A DNA stretch of 64,000 bases, taken from Gammaproteobacteria bacterium. Its GTDB lineage: Bacteria; Gemmatimonadota; Gemmatimonadetes; Longimicrobiales; Gaopeijiaceae. A program made the translations under genes and the position numbers. The notes below the pieces were generated by a model. It was not told the origin of the DNA. It made no database searches and was given only the letters and a program-made list of their open reading frames with translations. Below are positions 27,099-36,565 of the stretch, piece after piece (position 1 is the first letter of the stretch; every line of letters starts with the position of its first letter). The stretch is taken from assembly GCA_028819075.1 (NCBI GenBank), contig JAPPMM010000059.1, positions 62,001-126,000 of the forward strand, written 5' to 3'.

Positions 27099-28283
27099 AT
27101 GACCCAACCCTTTGCAGGGACGCAATCGCCCGAACCTCGGCTCGCGACGCTCGCGATTCACGGGGGACAGGCGCCCGAGCCGCTCACCGGCTCCATAATG
27201 CCCCCGATCTTCCAGACCTCGACCTATGTACAGCCGGGACTGGACCAGGGATGGCCCTGGGAGTACGCCCGTGTCCAGAACCCTACCCGCGAAGCCCTCG
27301 AACGCAACGTCGCGGCTCTGGAAGGGGGGTCCCACGGCATCGCCTTCGCGAGCGGGATGGCCGCCATCGACTGTGTGGCCCGCCTGCTGTCGGCCGGCGA
27401 CCACGTGGTCTGCGAGGAGAACACCTACGGCGGGACGACGCGGCTGGCCACGCAGGTGCTGAACCGGGCCGGCCTCTCCTTCTCCTTCGTGGACTCGCGC
27501 GATCCGCAGCGGATCCGCGACGCGCTCCGGCCGAACACGCGGCTGGTCCTGCTCGAGACCCCCACCAACCCCATGATGCGCCTGTGCGACCTGCGCGCGG
27601 CCGCCGACGCGACCCGCGACGCCGGGGTTCTCCTGTGTGTCGACAACACCTTCGCGACGCCCGTCAACCAGCGCCCGCACGAGACGGGCGCGGACATCGT
27701 GATGCACTCGACCACCAAGTACCTCAACGGCCACAGCGACATCATCGGCGGCGTTCTCACGGTGCGCGACCCCGACCTGGACGAACGGCTGCGCTTCCTG
27801 CGCAAGTCGACCGGCGCGGTGCCCGGCCCCATGGACTGCTGGCTCTGTCTGCGCGGCACAAAGACCCTCCATGTGCGCATGCGCGAACACAACGCCAACG
27901 GGCTGGCGGTGGCGCGCTTCCTGGAGGCTCATCCGACCGTTGAAGAGGTGCACTATCCGGGCCTTTCCTCCCATCCGCAGCACGAACTGGCCGCGCGCCA
28001 GATGACCGGGTTCAGCGGCATGGTGTCCGTCACCCTGCCGACCGAAGACGCGGTGCGGCGGCTGGTGGAGGGCACGCGCATTTTTGCACTTGCGGAAAGC
28101 CTGGGAGGTGTGGAGTCGCTCATCTCGGTGCCCGCGCTCATGACTCACGCGTCGGTACCGCGCGAGCGCAGGGAGGAGATGGGGGTAAGCGGCCGCGTGG
28201 TGCGGCTGTCGGTGGGAATCGAGGACCCGCAAGACCTGCTCGAAGATCTCGGCCGGGCCCTTGGGCGCGGACCTGGCGGGTGA
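27099..28283 (+). CDS. cystathionine gamma-synthase/lyase family enzyme
   Basis: PLP enzyme of the Cys/Met metabolism family, 394 residues. PLP lysine is K207 in HSTTKYLNGHSD; other family segments are FASGMAAIDCV, ENTYGGTTRL, LETPTNPMM and the C-terminal LAESLGGVESLISVPALMTHASVPRERR. The latter resembles gamma-synthases and gamma-lyases; which reaction dominates cannot be told from sequence. A second paralogue is at 51905. Divergent from glmM. Confidence 0.88.
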   Translation: MTQPFAGTQSPEPRLATLAIHGGQAPEPLTGSIMPPIFQTSTYVQPGLDQGWPWEYARVQNPTREALERNVAALEGGSHGIAFASGMAAIDCVARLLSAGDHVVCEENTYGGTTRLATQVLNRAGLSFSFVDSRDPQRIRDALRPNTRLVLLETPTNPMMRLCDLRAAADATRDAGVLLCVDNTFATPVNQRPHETGADIVMHSTTKYLNGHSDIIGGVLTVRDPDLDERLRFLRKSTGAVPGPMDCWLCLRGTKTLHVRMREHNANGLAVARFLEAHPTVEEVHYPGLSSHPQHELAARQMTGFSGMVSVTLPTEDAVRRLVEGTRIFALAESLGGVESLISVPALMTHASVPRERREEMGVSGRVVRLSVGIEDPQDLLEDLGRALGRGPGG

Positions 28284-28392
28284 TGGCCTTCCGGAAATAC
28301 GGCGGAATACGTGCCGAAACCTCGGTTCAGGGCAGGGCGTACGAGAACCGACCACGGCGGGGGGTAGCCCGGCGCGGTCAACACGAATACGA

Positions 28393-28410
28393 GGACGCCG
28401 GCAGGCGTCC
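28393..28410 (+). promoter_or_regulatory. hairpin just upstream of the M48 protease ribosome site
   Basis: Perfect 7-bp stem GGACGCC / GGCGTCC with loop GGCA, ending 6 bases before AAAGGAG. It may terminate the preceding gene or modulate translation of the protease; no T tract follows. The rest of the 144-base gap shows nothing I can name. Confidence 0.4.
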
Positions 28411-28427
28411 GCCAAAGGAGAATCACC

Positions 28428-29456
28428 ATGGACGGTTCTGACGCAGACCGTGCAGGCGGCGCGGCCGAGAACGCCAATGGAAACGGGGGCGCGCCCCACG
28501 CAAACGCGCGCCGCATCCTCACCAGCATCTCGTCGCGCTCGTGGGAACATCCCGCGGATCGCGCGGCGCTGGCGGCGCTGCGCAAGCTCCCCGTCTTCGA
28601 CGAAGTCCTGAAAACCCTCTTCGGCTTCTTCGGCGAGAAGCCCATCCGGCTCGCGTTCCAGGCGAACGCCCTGCGGGTGAGCGAGCGCCAGTACGGGCAC
28701 ATCTACGAGCGTTATCGCGATATCGTGGAGACGCTGGACACCGAGGAGTACCCCCTCTACGTCTCCCAGACGCCCATCGCCAATGCCGGCGCCTACGGCA
28801 TGGACCAGCCCTTCATCATCCTCAACTCGGGGACGGTCCTGATCCTGAACGATGACGAGCTGTCGTTCATACTGGGCCATGAAGTGGGCCACATCATGAG
28901 CGGCCACGTGCTCTACCGCACAATGATGGTGCTGTTGATCCAGCTTGCCAGCCTCGGGTTCCCGATCGTCGGACTCGCCGCACGGGCCGTGCTCATGGGG
29001 CTGCTGGAGTGGTCCCGCAAGAGCGAGCTCTCCTCGGACCGCGCCGGACTGGTCTCCATCCAGGACGCGGATGTAGCCATGACCGCCATGATGAAGATGG
29101 CGGGCGGCGGCACCTCTTCGGACCTCGATCTCGGCGAGTTCGTGCGTCAGGCCGAGGACTACCGCGAGGGCGGAGATGTGGCCGACCACGTCTTCAAGGT
29201 GCTCAACCTGCTCGGCGTCACCCATCCGTTCTGGGTCCTGCGGCTTTCCGAGATACGGAGCTGGATCGAGAGCGGCGAGTACGACCGTATCGTGGCGGGA
29301 GAGTACCCTCGCCGCGACGACCCCGACCCGTCCTACCGCGACGACATTTCCTCGGCGGCCGACGCCTACGCGGAGGAGGCCCGCAGCTTCATCGGATCCA
29401 TGCGCGGAGCGGCCCGCAGGATGGGCGACTCGATACGGGACAACATCCGCAGATAG
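28428..29456 (+). CDS. M48 family zinc metalloprotease
   Basis: A 342-residue metallopeptidase. Zinc motif HEVGH at 151-155, third ligand Glu expected in KSELSSDRAG (about 197-206), and one strong hydrophobic pair of segments between them (MMVLLIQLASLGFPIVGLAARAVLMGLL), which would form a membrane hairpin as in other M48 proteins. No signal peptide; the N-terminal 30 residues are low-complexity Gly/Ala/Asn. Start ATG follows AAAGGAG with ideal spacing. Confidence 0.88.
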   Translation: MDGSDADRAGGAAENANGNGGAPHANARRILTSISSRSWEHPADRAALAALRKLPVFDEVLKTLFGFFGEKPIRLAFQANALRVSERQYGHIYERYRDIVETLDTEEYPLYVSQTPIANAGAYGMDQPFIILNSGTVLILNDDELSFILGHEVGHIMSGHVLYRTMMVLLIQLASLGFPIVGLAARAVLMGLLEWSRKSELSSDRAGLVSIQDADVAMTAMMKMAGGGTSSDLDLGEFVRQAEDYREGGDVADHVFKVLNLLGVTHPFWVLRLSEIRSWIESGEYDRIVAGEYPRRDDPDPSYRDDISSAADAYAEEARSFIGSMRGAARRMGDSIRDNIRR

Positions 29457-29472
29457 CCCCGGGATCACTGGC

Positions 29473-30750
29473 ATGCGCATTCTGATCGTCGGCAACGGCG
29501 GGCGGGAGCACGCCCTGCTCTGGAAGCTCCGTCGGGACGCGCCCGCCGCCGGTTTCTTCGCGACGCGCCCCAACGCCGGGATGGCGGGGATGGCGCGGGC
29601 GGTCGACATCTCCCCGACGGACGTGCGGGCGCTGACTTCCTGGGCGGAGTCGCACCGGATGGACCTGGTGGTGATCGGCCCGGAAGTCCCGCTCGCGCTC
29701 GGCCTCGCGGACCGCCTGGAGGCCGCGGGCGTGCCCGCCTTCGGGCCCTGGCGGGCGGCGGCGCGCATCGAATCGAGCAAGGCCTTCGCGAAGGACCTCA
29801 TGAGCGCCGCGGGCGTGCCCACGGCCGACTACCGCGTCTTCACCGACGCGGCGCGGGCCGAAGCGCATGTGGCGGAGGCAGGCGGGCCGTGCGTGGTGAA
29901 GGCCTCCGGCCTGGCGGCGGGAAAGGGCGCGATCGTGTGCGACGATCCGGACGAGGCCTGCGTCGCCATCCGGCAGATGCTGGTGGAGGGAAGCATGGGC
30001 GATGCCGGACGCGAGGTCGTGATCGAGGAGCGCATGACCGGCGAGGAACTCAGCGTCTTCGCCCTCGCCGACGGGGAGCGGGCGATCCCGCTGGTGGCTT
30101 CGCAGGATCACAAGCGGGTCGGAGAGGGCGACACCGGACCCAACACCGGCGGCATGGGGGCGTACGCGCCGGTCTCGCTGGCCACCGACAACCTGATCGC
30201 GCGGGTCGGCGACGAAGTCCTCGATCCCGTGCTGCAGGCCCTCGCCGAGGCGGGCTGTCCGTTCCGCGGGCTCCTCTACGCCGGCCTGATGCTTACCGAC
30301 GAGGGTCCCAGAGTGGTCGAGTTCAACTGCCGCTTCGGGGACCCCGAAACCCAGGTCGTACTTCCTCTGCTGGAGGGGTCGCTGCTGGACCCGATGATGG
30401 CGATTGCCGACGGGAGCGGTCTCCCGGGACACCGTGCCGGCACCGCCGGGGGAGCCGCGGTCACGACGGTGCTGGCGGCCGAAGGATATCCCGGGTCCTA
30501 CCGGACGGGCGCGGCCATGGAGATCCCGGAGTCTCTCGCGGACGACCCCGACGTGCTTCTCTTCCACGCGGGCACCCGGCGCCACGAAGGTGCGGTGCTG
30601 ACCGCGGGAGGCCGCGTGCTCGCCGCGACCGGGCTCGGCCGCACGCTGGCGGAGGCCGCCGAGCGTTCTCGGCGCGCCGCGCGCGAGATCCGTTTTGAAG
30701 GCAGGTACTTCCGGTCCGACATCGGATGGCGCGAGATGGCGCGAAGCTGA
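29473..30750 (+). CDS. purD: phosphoribosylamine-glycine ligase
   Basis: ATP-grasp enzyme of purine synthesis (GAR synthetase), 425 residues. It starts [19 protein letters not shown], followed by [31 protein letters not shown], the ATP-grasp core [24 protein letters not shown] and [19 protein letters not shown]. Starts 16 bases after the protease stop and ends before the YbjQ gene. No other purine gene is close. Confidence 0.96.
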   Translation: MRILIVGNGGREHALLWKLRRDAPAAGFFATRPNAGMAGMARAVDISPTDVRALTSWAESHRMDLVVIGPEVPLALGLADRLEAAGVPAFGPWRAAARIESSKAFAKDLMSAAGVPTADYRVFTDAARAEAHVAEAGGPCVVKASGLAAGKGAIVCDDPDEACVAIRQMLVEGSMGDAGREVVIEERMTGEELSVFALADGERAIPLVASQDHKRVGEGDTGPNTGGMGAYAPVSLATDNLIARVGDEVLDPVLQALAEAGCPFRGLLYAGLMLTDEGPRVVEFNCRFGDPETQVVLPLLEGSLLDPMMAIADGSGLPGHRAGTAGGAAVTTVLAAEGYPGSYRTGAAMEIPESLADDPDVLLFHAGTRRHEGAVLTAGGRVLAATGLGRTLAEAAERSRRAAREIRFEGRYFRSDIGWREMARS

Positions 30751-30823
30751 CTTCTCCTCCGATCCCGGAGCCGGACGACACCCGGCGGTCCAACTCCAAC
30801 AATCCAGGTCAACAAGGGAAACC

Positions 30824-31132
30824 ATGATCATTACAACCACGCCAACGCTGGAAGGACGCCCGGTGCGCGACTACCTCGGCATCGTCACCGGCGAGGCGAT
30901 CATCGGCGCCAACATCTTCAAGGATCTGTTCGCGGCCGTCCGCGATGTCGTGGGCGGGCGCTCCAACGCATACGAGCGCGCGCTGAGCGATGCCCGCGCG
31001 CATGCCCTCCGCGAGATGGCCGAGCGCGCCGCCGACCGGGGCGCCAACGCAGTCGTGTCCGTCGATCTTGACTACGAGGTGATCAACAACATGCTCATGG
31101 TGACCGCCGCGGGCACCGCCGTGGAAACCTGA
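30824..31132 (+). CDS. YbjQ/UPF0145 family protein
   Basis: A 102-residue protein with the complete heavy-metal-binding-type domain: [22 protein letters not shown], then [50 protein letters not shown]. The family is pentameric in solved structures and of unclear function. ATG at 30824 follows AAGGGA. Its TGA is the last in-frame stop before the mutM coding frame. Confidence 0.88.
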   Translation: MIITTTPTLEGRPVRDYLGIVTGEAIIGANIFKDLFAAVRDVVGGRSNAYERALSDARAHALREMAERAADRGANAVVSVDLDYEVINNMLMVTAAGTAVET

Positions 31133-31174
31133 GCGTCACCGCCCCGTCCCCCACCTCCAGCCGCCGGAGTCAGC

Positions 31175-32005
31175 CTGCCGGAGCTTCCTGAAGCGGAGAC
31201 GATCGCGCGCGGCCTCACGCCGCATCTCACCGGCCGGATGATCTCCGGCGTGCGGGTGCGCCGCCCCGATCTGCTGTCGGAGCCGGCTGGCGCCTTCGCC
31301 CGCGGGATGGCCGGCGCCGAGATCGACCAGGTGGGCAGACGGGGCAAGAACGTGGTCTGGTTCTGCTTCCCGGACACGGTTCTGGTCATCAACCTGGGGA
31401 TGACCGGCCGCCTTCTGTTTCATCCGCGCGGCGACCCCACCCCGCTCCCCATCCACACCGGCGTCACCTTCGATCTGGCCGGCGGCGACGCGGCCGTCTA
31501 CAGCGACGTGCGCCGATTCGGGCGGTTGCGGCGCTTTTCCGGCCGCTCCTGGCGGCGCTGGTCGCGCACGCTGGGGGTTGAACCGCTGGGCCGTTCCTTC
31601 ACGGCCCGGCGCCTGGCGGCCGAACTCGCCCGCTCCCGCTCACCGATCCGATCGTGGCTGCTCGATCAGCGGCGCGTGGCCGGAATCGGGAACATCTATG
31701 CCAACGAGGCGCTGTTTCTCGCCGGCATCCATCCGGCCCTGCCGGCGCGGGCGATTCCGGCGGCGAAGGTCGCGCCGCTGCACCGAGCCATACGAAGAGT
31801 ACTGCGGGCCGCCATCGCCGCCTGCGGCACGACCCTGCGGGACTACCGCGACCCTGCCGGGCTGGAAGGATCGTTCGGTCCCCGTCTGGTGATATACGGT
31901 CGAGAAGGTCAGCCCTGCGTGAAGTGTCCAAGGGTTGTCCTGAGGACGGTGATCGGCAACCGATCGGCGTTCCACTGCCCCCACTGCCAGCCGCCACCTC
32001 AATGA
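31175..32005 (+). CDS. mutM: formamidopyrimidine-DNA glycosylase with CTG start
   Basis: Base-excision glycosylase/AP lyase removing oxidised purines. The catalytic N-terminus must be Pro-Glu after Met removal; in this frame PELPEAETIARGL directly follows a CTG at 31175. No ATG, GTG or TTG lies between that CTG and the in-frame stop at 31130, and the first ATG (31238) would delete the catalytic residues. GGAG sits 5 nt before the CTG. The catalytic Lys is in GRRGKNVVW, MTGRL follows, and the C-terminal zinc finger has CVKC ... CPHC. 276 residues, full length. Overlaps the M16 gene as ATGA. Confidence 0.93.
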   Translation: MPELPEAETIARGLTPHLTGRMISGVRVRRPDLLSEPAGAFARGMAGAEIDQVGRRGKNVVWFCFPDTVLVINLGMTGRLLFHPRGDPTPLPIHTGVTFDLAGGDAAVYSDVRRFGRLRRFSGRSWRRWSRTLGVEPLGRSFTARRLAAELARSRSPIRSWLLDQRRVAGIGNIYANEALFLAGIHPALPARAIPAAKVAPLHRAIRRVLRAAIAACGTTLRDYRDPAGLEGSFGPRLVIYGREGQPCVKCPRVVLRTVIGNRSAFHCPHCQPPPQ

Positions 32006-33525
32006 CCAGCACCGAGCGAGCTGCCGGGATTCTCGCGACCGCGGTCCTCGTATCGCTCGGTGCGCCTCCCGAGCTAGCCTCGGGCCAGGACGGCATCGTG
32101 GTTCCCGACCTGCCCGTGCACGAGTTGACGCTCGACAACGGGCTGCGGCTCATCGTCCTCCCAAGGCCATCGGCGCCGACCGTGGCGTTCGTCGTCGAGT
32201 ACGCGGTCGGGGGCGTCAACGAGACCCTCGGGTCGACCGGCACGGCCCACCTGCTCGAGCACATGCTCTTCAAGGGCACAACCACGGTGGGCACCCGCGA
32301 CGTGGAAGCCGAACTCGATCTCTTCGCGCGCATGGACGCCGCCCACGACTCCCTGCTGTTCGAGTCGTCCGCCACCGCCCCCGACACCGCCCGCCTCAGG
32401 ACGCTCCGGGAGCGCGTCGCCACCTACGAGGGTCAGGCGCAGGCCCCGGTGGTCTCCAACGAGTTCAGCCGCATCCTCACGAGAAACGGAGCCCGCAACC
32501 TCAACGCGACCACCTCCTCCGAGGCTACCACCTATTTCGTGGAACTCCCGGCCAACCGGGCCAAGATGTGGTTCCTGCTCGAGAGCGACCGGGCGCACAA
32601 CCCTGTCTTCCGGGAATTCTACACCGAGCGCGACGTGGTCATGGAGGAGCGCCGCACCCGCGTGGATACCAACCCGGGGGGCCTGCTCTACGAGGTCCAC
32701 CTGGGGACGGCGTTCCTGATGCATCCGTACGGGGTCCCGGTGGTCGGGTACATGTCGGACCTGGAGCGGCTGTCGCGCCACGACGTGGAGGAATACCACC
32801 GCCGCTACTACGGCGCCCGCAATGCCGTGGTCGCCATCGTGGGCGACGTGGCGCCGGATTCGATCACGGCCTGGGCGCGCGACTACCTCGGCGACATCCG
32901 TCCCGGCGATCCCCCTCCTCCCGTGCTCGCCGTCGAGCCTCCGCAGCGGGGCGAGCGCCGGGTGGAACTGGTGATGGACGCCGAGCCGCAGCTGCGGGTG
33001 GGTTGGCATACGGTGAGCGGTCATCACCCGGACAGTCCGGCGCTCACCATGCTGGCGTCCGTGCTGTCGGGACGGCGCACCGCCCGCCTCTACCGCCGCC
33101 TGATCACGCAGGACCGTCTGGCCGTCTCGGTCACCGCGTCCACCATCCCCGGATCACGCTTCCCCGGACAGTTCGTCGTGCACGTAACCCCGCGCGCGCC
33201 GAGCACCCCCGCGCAGATCGAAGCCGCCCTCTACGAAGAACTCGAGCGTCTGGCGCTGGAACCGCCCGAACAGAGGGAACTGCAGCGCGTGCGCAACCAG
33301 CTGGTGGCATCCGGCGTGCGGCGCCTGCAGTCCAACCTGGGACTCGCGCTCCAGCTCGCCAGCTCGGTCATCCGGTACGGAGACTGGCGGACCACGTTCG
33401 AACGGACCGCGCTGCTCTACGACGTCCAGCCCGCCGACGTGCAGCGCGTGGTGCGAACCTACTTCACGCGCGACAACCGAACCGTCGCCACCCTCGTGAA
33501 GAGCACCGGGGAAACCGACCCGTGA
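32002..33525 (+). CDS. secreted M16 zinc peptidase, catalytic subunit
   Basis: A 507-residue protein with a signal peptide (ILATAVLVSLGAPPELASGQ) and an intact inverted zinc motif HLLEH (83-87), with the downstream acidic ligand expected in VVMEERRTR. Both M16 halves are present (second half from about residue 240). Pitrilysin-like peptidase, likely periplasmic. Followed at GTGA overlap by a non-catalytic partner, the arrangement of heterodimeric bacterial M16B enzymes. Confidence 0.93.
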   Translation: MTSTERAAGILATAVLVSLGAPPELASGQDGIVVPDLPVHELTLDNGLRLIVLPRPSAPTVAFVVEYAVGGVNETLGSTGTAHLLEHMLFKGTTTVGTRDVEAELDLFARMDAAHDSLLFESSATAPDTARLRTLRERVATYEGQAQAPVVSNEFSRILTRNGARNLNATTSSEATTYFVELPANRAKMWFLLESDRAHNPVFREFYTERDVVMEERRTRVDTNPGGLLYEVHLGTAFLMHPYGVPVVGYMSDLERLSRHDVEEYHRRYYGARNAVVAIVGDVAPDSITAWARDYLGDIRPGDPPPPVLAVEPPQRGERRVELVMDAEPQLRVGWHTVSGHHPDSPALTMLASVLSGRRTARLYRRLITQDRLAVSVTASTIPGSRFPGQFVVHVTPRAPSTPAQIEAALYEELERLALEPPEQRELQRVRNQLVASGVRRLQSNLGLALQLASSVIRYGDWRTTFERTALLYDVQPADVQRVVRTYFTRDNRTVATLVKSTGETDP

Positions 33526-35015
33526 CCGGATTGGGGCCGGGGCGCCAGGCGGTCATCGCCACCCTGCTCGCGGCAGCGGCTGCGGCGCCGGACGGAGCGA
33601 ATGCGCAGCGGCCGCCCGCCGACCGGGAGGCCATCGAGGCGCTCCGATTCGCCCCGCTGTCGTTCACGCCGCCCACCCCCTCGCAGCACGAGATCGAGGG
33701 CGTGACCGTCTTCTTCCTGGAAGACCACTCCCTGCCCCTGGTGAACGTCTACGCGCGCTTTGCGGGCGGTTTCGGACTCCTCGGCCGCGAACTGTACGCC
33801 GCCACCACCGCGCTTCCCTCGCTGCTGCGCTTCGGGGGAACGATCGAGCTGCACCCCGACTCCGTCGACGAACAGGTCGACCAGCACGCGCTGCAGCTCG
33901 CGTTCGGGTCCTCGGGCGGGAGCACCTCCGCGACCCTCAACTCGCTCACCGGCAATCTCGAACCCGGCCTGCGCCTGTGGAAGGACATGCTCCTCAATCC
34001 CCGCTTCGATTCGGTGCAGGTCGAGGTGTGGCGCGGCCAGGAACTGGAAAGCGCCCTGCGCCGCCCGGACGACCCGGGTCGTCTGGCCTTCTCCGAGTTC
34101 AACCGCCTCATGTTCGGCGACCACCCCATCGGCTGGGAGATGGCACCCGGCGATCTCGAACCGGAGGATCTCTCGCGAGAAAACCTCCTCACCGCCCATG
34201 GTCGCATCCTGTGTCGGGACAACCTGGCGCTGGGGGTGTCGGGCAACCTAGAATGGGAGGAAATCCAAGTCCACCTGCTCGAATTCCTCTCCGGATGGCC
34301 GGCCTGCGAGGAGGAGCTGCCCGAACCGCCGGTGCCCGACATCCTGGACGAACCGGGGGTCTACCTGATCCCGCGGGAACTGGACCAGACAACCATCGTC
34401 ATGGCGCACCGAAGCTCCATCCGCCAGGAGGACTCGCGCGACTACTTCGCTTCCCGCATCGCCAACTCCATCCTCGGATCCGGGGGCTTCTCGAGCCGGA
34501 TCCTGAACCGGGTGCGCACCGAACTCGGCCTGTCCTACAGCGCGGGCTCCTTCTGGACCACCCCCGACGACAACGACGGCATCGTGGGCGCGCTCACGCG
34601 AACGAAGAGCGAGTCGACGATCGCCGCGACGCGCGCAATCCTCGAGGTGATGGAGGAGATGCGCAGCTCGCCTCCCGCGCGCGGCGAAGTGGAAGCCGCC
34701 GTGGAAGCGGCCAGCAACGGTTTCTCCTTCAACTTCCAGGGAGCGATGCAGGTCGTCTCCCGGCGCGTGCTGCACGACGCCCAGGAGCTGCCGGAAGACT
34801 GGCTGGAAAGGTATGTGGCGGGCGTGCAGCGAGTCTCCGCAGCCGACGTGCGCAACGTCCTCCGCAGGCATCTGGACCCTGGCCGGATGGTCATCCTCAT
34901 TCTCGGCGATCCGTCCCGGTTCGACCTGCCCGTCGAGACGCTCGGGGAAGTGACGACCTGGGAAGTGGAGGGAGTTACCGATTCGGTTCGGCCGGTCGGA
35001 CCGTCCCCCGGGTGA
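33522..35015 (+). CDS. secreted M16 family protein, non-catalytic partner
   Basis: A 497-residue homologue of the preceding gene. It has a short hydrophobic N-terminus ending ANAQ. The HxxEH zinc motif is missing: the aligned segment reads LLGRELYAATTALPSLLRFGGT. The C-terminal half keeps the R/Y pair of the M16 substrate-closing domain (SSRILNRVRTELGLSYS). GTG start coupled to the catalytic gene, so the two are probably made in equal amounts and assembled as a heterodimer. Confidence 0.9.
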   Translation: MTGLGPGRQAVIATLLAAAAAAPDGANAQRPPADREAIEALRFAPLSFTPPTPSQHEIEGVTVFFLEDHSLPLVNVYARFAGGFGLLGRELYAATTALPSLLRFGGTIELHPDSVDEQVDQHALQLAFGSSGGSTSATLNSLTGNLEPGLRLWKDMLLNPRFDSVQVEVWRGQELESALRRPDDPGRLAFSEFNRLMFGDHPIGWEMAPGDLEPEDLSRENLLTAHGRILCRDNLALGVSGNLEWEEIQVHLLEFLSGWPACEEELPEPPVPDILDEPGVYLIPRELDQTTIVMAHRSSIRQEDSRDYFASRIANSILGSGGFSSRILNRVRTELGLSYSAGSFWTTPDDNDGIVGALTRTKSESTIAATRAILEVMEEMRSSPPARGEVEAAVEAASNGFSFNFQGAMQVVSRRVLHDAQELPEDWLERYVAGVQRVSAADVRNVLRRHLDPGRMVILILGDPSRFDLPVETLGEVTTWEVEGVTDSVRPVGPSPG

Positions 35016-35047
35016 AGCGGGGCCATCCGGGTCCGCCGCCCTCCGAG

Positions 35048-35776
35048 CTACCTCACGCCGACGTGGATCGCCGCGATCCCGAAGGTCAGCAGCTGCCACC
35101 GCACCGTGCCGAATCCCGCGTCCAGCAGTCGCTGGCCCAGGACTTGCGGGCCCGGGAATTCACCGACCGAGGCCGGCAGATAGCTGTACGCCCAGCGGTG
35201 CCCCGACACGATCCGGCCGACCGCCGGAAGAATGTGCCGGAAGTACCAGAGATATGCGGCCCGGACGATCGGGTTCGGAGGAGTGGTGAATTCGAGAACG
35301 ACCAGCGGGCTCCCGTCGCGAAGCACCCGTCGCAGTTCCGCCAACCCCAGGTCGAGGTGGGAGAGGTTGCGCACCCCGAAGGCCACCATGGCGCCGTCGA
35401 AGGACTCGTCGGCAAAGGGCAGACGTTGCGCGTCCCCGCACAGCGGATGCACGGGCAGACGAACGCTTTTCGTCCCGCCGCGGCGCAGCATGGGTTCCGC
35501 GAAGTCCAGCGCCACCACCCTGCCCCGGAAGTCGGGGCGGGTCGCCAGTTCGATGGCCAGGTCGCACGTGCCCGCACAGGCATCCAGGTATCGGGCCGAG
35601 TCATGACGGGAATAGTCGAGCGCGCGCACGGCCCGGCGACGCCACCAGCGGTCGACGCTCAGGCTGAGCACCCGGTTGAGCAGGTCGTAGCGTGGCGCGA
35701 TGCGCGAGAAGATCTCGTGCACCTGGCGCGCGCGATCCTCACCCGAGGACGGCTGACCACCGGAAACGTTCATCAT
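35048..35776 (-). CDS. ubiE: ubiquinone/menaquinone C-methyltransferase
   Basis: SAM-dependent methyltransferase of 242 residues: HEIFSRIAPRYDLLNRVLSL (family start), SAM loop YLDACAGTCDLAIELA, FADESFDGAMVAFGVRNLSH and VVLEFTTPPNPIVR all match UbiE/MenG. In this kind of organism it most likely methylates demethylmenaquinone. Two adjacent ATGs are possible starts. Only 38 bases separate it from the divergent sigma-factor gene. Confidence 0.93.
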   Translation of the reverse strand: MMNVSGGQPSSGEDRARQVHEIFSRIAPRYDLLNRVLSLSVDRWWRRRAVRALDYSRHDSARYLDACAGTCDLAIELATRPDFRGRVVALDFAEPMLRRGGTKSVRLPVHPLCGDAQRLPFADESFDGAMVAFGVRNLSHLDLGLAELRRVLRDGSPLVVLEFTTPPNPIVRAAYLWYFRHILPAVGRIVSGHRWAYSYLPASVGEFPGPQVLGQRLLDAGFGTVRWQLLTFGIAAIHVGVR

Positions 35777-35814
35777 CGATTCTCGTATGGGACGGCGCGA
35801 ACCTCATCCGGCGG

Positions 35815-36405
35815 ATGTCCTTGAACTACCAGAGCGTCGAAGACGCGGAACTCGTCACCCTCGCCGCCGAGGGTCGGGAGAGCGCCTATCGCGAGCTGCT
35901 CTCCAGATATGAACGTCCCGTCTTCTCCCTCATCTACAGGATGGTGAGGAACCGCACCCTCGCCGAAGACCTGGCGCAGGAAGCCTTCATCCGCACCTTC
36001 AACGCGATCGATACCTACAATCCGCAATACAAGTTCTCAAGTTGGATCTTCAAGATCGCAAACAACCTGACCATCGATCATCTGCGCAAGCGGCGCGTGC
36101 CCACCGTTTCCATGCACGGCGCGCCGGACGCGGTCACCGCGGAGGCCCAGGCGCGCACCAGCCTGGTGGTGCGGTCGCCCGGAGAGAGCCCCGAGGAGTA
36201 CGTTCAGAACCGCGAGCTCGGCGGCCAGATCGAGGCCGCGATCGGGGAGCTGCGGGAGGAGTATCGGGTGGTGGTGTTGCTCCGCCACATCGAGGGACAC
36301 ACCTACGACGAGATCGCGCGCATCATGGATATCCCGCTGGGGACGGTAAAGACCTACCTTCATCGGGCCAGGGCCGAGCTCAAGCTTCGGCTCGCGGAGG
36401 CATGA
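35815..36405 (+). CDS. ECF RNA polymerase sigma factor
   Basis: A 196-residue sigma-70 of the RpoE-like ECF class. Region 2 covers LLSRYERPVFSLIYRMV to KFSSWIFKIANNLTIDHLRKRR; region 4 is EEYRVVVLLRHIEGHTYDEIARIMDIPLGTVKTYLHRAR. A ~45-residue linker separates them. Followed by a zinc anti-sigma and envelope genes, so it probably controls an envelope-stress regulon and its own operon. Start ATG at 35815 has only a weak CGGCGG upstream. Confidence 0.93.
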   Translation: MSLNYQSVEDAELVTLAAEGRESAYRELLSRYERPVFSLIYRMVRNRTLAEDLAQEAFIRTFNAIDTYNPQYKFSSWIFKIANNLTIDHLRKRRVPTVSMHGAPDAVTAEAQARTSLVVRSPGESPEEYVQNRELGGQIEAAIGELREEYRVVVLLRHIEGHTYDEIARIMDIPLGTVKTYLHRARAELKLRLAEA

Positions 36406-36409
36406 TTCG

Positions 36410-36565
36410 ATGCGCATGGACGCGAAACTTCCCGCGGGTTCGTGCCGTACGCCGGGAGAACCGATGGACGGCATGGACACTTGGACTCAGATGACCCCGG
36501 ATCCCGGAGATCCCGCGAGGATGGCAACGCCACGACAGGCGGAGGCAGGGACAGGCCGCAGATGA
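36410..36565 (+). CDS. possible 51-residue linker ORF between sigma and anti-sigma
   Basis: An ORF below usual length cut-offs fills the 156-base gap. It starts 4 bases after the sigma stop, with GGAGG 9 bases upstream, and its TGA overlaps the anti-sigma ATG (ATGA). The product is Met-, Pro- and Gly-rich with no recognisable domain. It may simply couple translation of the two genes. A 30-residue ORF in another frame, ATGA-coupled to the sigma stop, is an alternative. Confidence 0.35.
   Translation: MRMDAKLPAGSCRTPGEPMDGMDTWTQMTPDPGDPARMATPRQAEAGTGRR

Noticed and set aside
27030-29822. A 930-codon minus-strand frame opposite the trans-sulfuration enzyme, M48 protease and purD
   Set aside because: Three recognisable plus-strand proteins with catalytic motifs occupy the same span, so this is a high-GC shadow.
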